A stretch of 64,000 nt of DNA from JBBRYB01 sp038238115 (GTDB lineage Bacteria > Actinomycetota > Actinomycetes > Propionibacteriales > Nocardioidaceae), in assembly GCA_038238115.1 (NCBI GenBank), contig JBBRYB010000001.1, positions 248,001-312,000 on the forward strand, written 5' to 3'. Within the stretch, counting starts at the first letter, position 1, and every line of letters begins with the position of its first letter. This document shows, in pieces, positions 60,809 to 64,000 of the stretch. The notes below the pieces were generated by a model. It was not told where the DNA came from. It worked only from the letters and a program-made list of their open reading frames with translations, and did no database searches. The position numbers were made by a program, and so were the translations under genes.

Positions 60809-61297
60809 GTGGTCCTCGACAAGCCCTCAGCTGAGCAGACGGCCCGGCAGCTGAACTCCGGAGCCATCCACCTGCTGCGGGGCCTGCGCCAAGTCGACAG
60901 GGAGGCGCAGCTGACGCCCGCTCGGTTGAGCGCGCTGTCGGTGCTGGTCTTCGGTGGGCCATGCACACTTGGGCGGCTCGCCACGATCGAGGGCGTCGCC
61001 GGCCCCACCATGACCCGCATCGTCGACGGGCTCTGCGAGCTCGGCCTGGCCGAGCGCACTACCCACCCCGACAGCGCGCGTTTCGTCCTCATCGCGGCCA
61101 CGCCCGACGGAGAGTCGCTGATGCAGGATGCGGCGGCTCGGCGCGTCTCGGCGATCGTGGCGGGACTGGCTCGGCTGACGGCGAGTGAACTGGCCAGCCT
61201 GCGCCGTGCCGCTCCGGTCCTGATGAAGCTTGGCGGCGAACTCCGCTGGCAGGCTGATCCGACCGGCGGGACCGGCAGGTGGGCCGACCGGCGGTGA
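60809..61297 (+). CDS. MarR family transcriptional regulator
   Basis: 162 residues: wHTH with LTPARLSALSVLVFGGPCTLGRLATIEGVAGPTMTRIVDGLCELGL and wing HPDSARFVLIAATPDG. Leaderless GTG 60809. The following MFS gene overlaps by 4 bp. Confidence 0.92.
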   Translation: MVLDKPSAEQTARQLNSGAIHLLRGLRQVDREAQLTPARLSALSVLVFGGPCTLGRLATIEGVAGPTMTRIVDGLCELGLAERTTHPDSARFVLIAATPDGESLMQDAAARRVSAIVAGLARLTASELASLRRAAPVLMKLGGELRWQADPTGGTGRWADRR

Positions 61298-62577
61298 GCT
61301 TCTTCGGTGACCTAGGCCGGCTGTTGCGCAGCGGCCGCTTCCGCCGGCTCTTTGCCGTGCGGATCACGAGCCAGTGTGGAGACGGGATCTTCCAGGTGGC
61401 GCTGGCGTCGTATGTGCTGTTCTCCCCCGAGCGCCAACCTGATGCTGCCGCCATCGCCGTCGCGCTGGCGGCCGTCCTGCTTCCCTTCAGCCTGCTAGGC
61501 CCGTTCGTCGGCGTGTTCTTGGACCGCTGGAACCGGCGTCAGATCCTCGCCCTGTCGAACCTCGTCCGTGCGGTCCCGGTCCTGGCCACGGCCGGGCTCG
61601 TGGCTGGCGGTGGCAGTGATGCGGCCCTGTTCGTCGTCGTGATCCTGGCGTTGAGCATCAACCGATTCCTGCTGGCCGGGTTGAGCGCCTCGCTACCGCG
61701 GGTCGTGGAGTCCGACGACCTCCTGCTCGCGAACTCGATCACTCCAACGAGTGGCACGATGGCCTTCATCGTCGGTCTGGCGCTCGGCACCGGGCTGCGA
61801 CGGCTCCCCTGGGGAGTCGACCATGACGTGGCGATCATCATCGTGGCGGCCGGTGTGTACGTCGTCGCGGCTGGGCTCGCTCTGCGCATCCCGCACCACC
61901 TGCTCGGCCCCGACCTGGCCGCCGCGCCCCCACAGATCGGACCCGAGCTCCGTCAGGTGGTGCGCGGCCTGGTGGCGGGGCTGCGCCATCTGCGTGGGCG
62001 GCCCGTTGCGGCTCGTGCGCTGGCCGTCATCGGTGCACACCGCTTCTTCTACGGCCTGTCCACGGTCGCCACCATCTTGCTCTACCGCAACTACTTCAAC
62101 GACCCGGCCGACACCGACGCTGGTCTGGCCGGGCTGTCGATCGCGGTCTTGGTGTCCGGCGTGGGCTTCGTGTCGGCTGCGGTGCTCACTCCCCTGGCCA
62201 TGCGGTGGATGTCCCAGCGCACCTGGATCGTCTCTCTGCTCGCGGGTGCCGCGATCTTCGAAGTCTTCCCTGGCGGCCTCTACACCGTGCCGGGCCTGCT
62301 GGTGGCGGCCTTTGTGCTCGGCATCTCTGCTCAGGGCGTCAAGATCTGCGTGGACACGCTCGTGCAGATGCACGTCGACGACGCCTTCCGCGGGCGTGTC
62401 TTCTCCATCTACGACGTCATCTTCAACGTCGTCTTCGTGACGGCGGCTGCCGTGGGCGCCGTCGTCGTCCCGAGTGACGGCAAGTCGTACGCCGTGCTTG
62501 CCGCGATCGCCCTGGGCTACGCCCTCACCGGGCTCGCCTACGCCGGCGCCTCGCTGCCCCGGCGAGCCCAGGTCTGA
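61294..62577 (+). CDS. MFS transporter
   Basis: 427 residues, twelve helices; starts SFFGDLGRLLRSGRFRRLFAVRITSQCGDGIFQVALASY, characteristic of an actinobacterial MFS exporter group. GTG 61294 overlaps the marR stop (GTGA). Presumably the MarR-controlled efflux pump. Confidence 0.92.
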   Translation: MSFFGDLGRLLRSGRFRRLFAVRITSQCGDGIFQVALASYVLFSPERQPDAAAIAVALAAVLLPFSLLGPFVGVFLDRWNRRQILALSNLVRAVPVLATAGLVAGGGSDAALFVVVILALSINRFLLAGLSASLPRVVESDDLLLANSITPTSGTMAFIVGLALGTGLRRLPWGVDHDVAIIIVAAGVYVVAAGLALRIPHHLLGPDLAAAPPQIGPELRQVVRGLVAGLRHLRGRPVAARALAVIGAHRFFYGLSTVATILLYRNYFNDPADTDAGLAGLSIAVLVSGVGFVSAAVLTPLAMRWMSQRTWIVSLLAGAAIFEVFPGGLYTVPGLLVAAFVLGISAQGVKICVDTLVQMHVDDAFRGRVFSIYDVIFNVVFVTAAAVGAVVVPSDGKSYAVLAAIALGYALTGLAYAGASLPRRAQV

Positions 62578-62598
62578 GCCCCCCTGACGAAGGGGGCT
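62577..62598 (+). terminator. Terminator hairpin after MFS gene
   Basis: AGCCCCC and GGGGGCT with an 8-nt loop, beginning at the stop codon; followed by TAG, no T-tract. Confidence 0.55.
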
Positions 62599-62748
62599 AG
62601 TCCGTCAGGCCACTCCTCGAGGGCCTTCGACGGATGTCCGTGAGGGCCTGCGTGCGTTGTCCGTCGACGTGCCGACGGCGGCGTGACAGATGGCGGCCTC
62701 GATGGTGCAATGGGGCGTGGTCCGTCCTCGAACGAGCACGGAGGTCCT

Positions 62749-63165
62749 GTGTCGACATTTCCTCAGATGATGCATACCGCGCTGGACACCACGGATGCCC
62801 GCGGCCTGGCCGAGTTCTACCGCCAGTTGTTGGGACTGCAGTACCGCCCCGGTGATGAGCCACCAGCCGATGGCGCGCCTGAGGCCGAGGCTGACTGGTT
62901 GGTGCTGGTCGACCCGGGCGGCCACCGCAAGCTCGCTTTTCAAGAAGTCGAGACCTTGACGCCTTCGACCTGGCCGGCGCACGACGTGCCGATGCAAATG
63001 CACCTCGATTTCAGCGTGCCTAGCGTCGAGGAGTTGCATCGCCATCGGCAGCGGGCCGAGGAACTCGGGGCGCGAATCTTGCTGGACCGCACCGCGGACG
63101 ACGGCGAGCCCTTGTATGTGCTGGCCGATCCGGCCGGGCACCCCTTTTGCATCCTCGTCGCCTGA
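62749..63165 (+). CDS. VOC family protein
   Basis: 138 residues. QMMHTALDTTDARGLAEFYRQLLGLQY and VLADPAGHPFCILVA at the ends mark a complete single-domain VOC (glyoxalase-like) protein. GGAG lies before GTG 62749. Unrelated in detail to the other VOC proteins here. Confidence 0.88.
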   Translation: MSTFPQMMHTALDTTDARGLAEFYRQLLGLQYRPGDEPPADGAPEAEADWLVLVDPGGHRKLAFQEVETLTPSTWPAHDVPMQMHLDFSVPSVEELHRHRQRAEELGARILLDRTADDGEPLYVLADPAGHPFCILVA

Positions 63166-63197
63166 ACGTCCGCTGTTACGGTGACCGCTCCGCGAGT

Positions 63198-63296
63198 TCA
63201 GGTGTCGTATGCGGCGACGTCGAGGAACCACTCATCCGGGCGGCACCAGATCGACAACCCGGCCGCCGCTCCAGTGCCGAGTGTCAGGTCCTTCAC
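63198..63296 (-). CDS. Short Trp-containing ORF coupled to DUF2182 gene
   Basis: 32 residues, VKDLTLGTGAAAGLSIW then CRPDEWFLDVAAYDT. GTG 63296 overlaps the DUF2182 stop. It may be a small partner protein, a fragment, or the shifted end of the gene. Low support. Confidence 0.3.
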   Translation of the reverse strand: MKDLTLGTGAAAGLSIWCRPDEWFLDVAAYDT

Positions 63297-64000
63297 ATGC
63301 CACTGGCGCCGCTGCCGTCGATCATGTCCGGCCCCGGGTGCAGTCCAGGGGCCAACTCAGGTCGCACGACCACGACGACGGACAGTAACAATGCGACCAC
63401 GCCGAGAATGCGGCTGAACCGTACCCCCCACACCCAGTACTTCTCCGCCAGCACGGCCGCGACCAGCACCACCATGACGGGCAGGTTCATCAGGCCGACC
63501 GCGACGAGCACCGTCATGAGGCCCCAGCAGCAGCCCAGGCAGTAGCCGCCATGGTGCAACCCCACTCGCAGGTCTCGCCATCGGCCGAGGTATCCGCCGT
63601 ACTTGAACGCCAAACCCAGCGGGGAACGGCAGTGCGCCAGGCAGCGGTCTTTCAGCGGACTTAGCTGGTAGATCCCGCACACGGCGAAGATCCCCACCGC
63701 GAGGACGGTCGCCGCCACCGGCCACCCGGACACCACCCGTTCGGCCACCCAGGCCAGCCCGTACGCGGGCAACGCGGCGGCTGTCCACACGACCAGATAT
63801 CCACCGGCGAGCAGGCCGGTCCGTGCGCCGCGATGGCCGGTGAACGTGCGCGTGTACAGCGCCGCGAACGGGGCCACCGTCGGCAGCATCATTGCTGCCA
63901 TCATCAGCGCCCACAGCGCAACGAAAGCGGCCAGCCCAAGACCCATAGTTCCCGGCATGGACCCCATCCGCCGGGCCAGCACGAGCAGGGCGACCCACCC
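63293..64000 (-). CDS. DUF2182 membrane protein, 5' end beyond window
   Basis: At least 235 residues; frame open to base 64000. Helices MMAAMMLPTVAPFAALYTR, HHGGYCLGCCWGLMTVLVAVGLMN, and the repeated His/Cys stretch (CLAHCRSPLG; GGYCLGCCWG) define DUF2182, a predicted metal-binding membrane protein. Partner DUF1326 genes are usual but not seen here. Confidence 0.85.
   Translation of the reverse strand, partial: GWVALLVLARRMGSMPGTMGLGLAAFVALWALMMAAMMLPTVAPFAALYTRTFTGHRGARTGLLAGGYLVVWTAAALPAYGLAWVAERVVSGWPVAATVLAVGIFAVCGIYQLSPLKDRCLAHCRSPLGLAFKYGGYLGRWRDLRVGLHHGGYCLGCCWGLMTVLVAVGLMNLPVMVVLVAAVLAEKYWVWGVRFSRILGVVALLLSVVVVVRPELAPGLHPGPDMIDGSGASGM

Overview
The window is a high-GC chromosomal stretch from an actinobacterium. 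The evidence is the GTG-rich starts, mycothiol-linked genes (an S-(hydroxymethyl)mycothiol dehydrogenase and a Rv2466c-type DsbA protein), a penicillin-binding lipoprotein, DUF5318, and a block (dnaB, MATE, rplI, rpsR, ssb, rpsF, GT87, class A PBP, DUF5318, PadR, ino1) with the same content as the Rv0046-Rv0058 region of Mycobacterium tuberculosis. I see no mycolic-acid genes. A non-mycobacterial actinomycete (for example Nocardioidaceae or a relative) is a guess. No rRNA, tRNA, CRISPR array, insertion sequence or prophage was found.

Layout. 1-6.9 kb: cut-off PBP lipoprotein, SDR oxidoreductase, a two-gene ABC exporter, and three lipoprotein genes, two of them tandem paralogues. 7-13.3 kb: mycothiol-dependent formaldehyde detoxification (adh plus metallo-hydrolase) and glycerol catabolism (glpK diverging from glpF and glpD). 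13.3-17.9 kb: trpS behind a putative ribosome-mediated attenuator, YihY-like membrane protein, two HAD phosphatases, a PPOX/F420 protein. 18.3-21 kb: an FAD oxidoreductase and SAM methyltransferase overlapping by 4 bp, which looks like a 10-methyl branched-chain fatty acid module. 21-33.5 kb: mixed metabolic genes (DUF2461, hydrolases, DDAH, GNAT, YbaK, monooxygenase, YdeI, phosphatidylcholine synthase, DMT-like permease, aldo-keto reductase, XdhC domain, cold-shock protein). 33.7-41.2 kb: PhoX-type phosphatase with PHO-box-like repeats, M20 peptidase, AlkB, DinB, DUF1992, VOC proteins. 41.5-60.3 kb: replication, ribosome and cell-wall block with an MacB-type ABC pair, endonuclease IV, and a FemAB/racemase-like pair, ending in padR-ino1. 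60.4-64 kb: VOC/MarR/MFS cluster with a shared operator, another VOC protein, and a DUF2182 membrane protein cut by the window end.

Regulation. Many genes appear leaderless: a TANNNT -10 hexamer sits 6-7 nt before the start codon with no Shine-Dalgarno sequence. The most striking regulatory element is upstream of trpS: a leaderless 12-codon leader peptide containing a Trp codon, followed by four RNA segments able to form mutually exclusive 1:2, 2:3 and 3:4 pairings. Other candidate control sites are inverted repeats at the marR and padR promoters, an 11-bp direct repeat before the PhoX gene, and a U8 intrinsic terminator in the region upstream of glpK.
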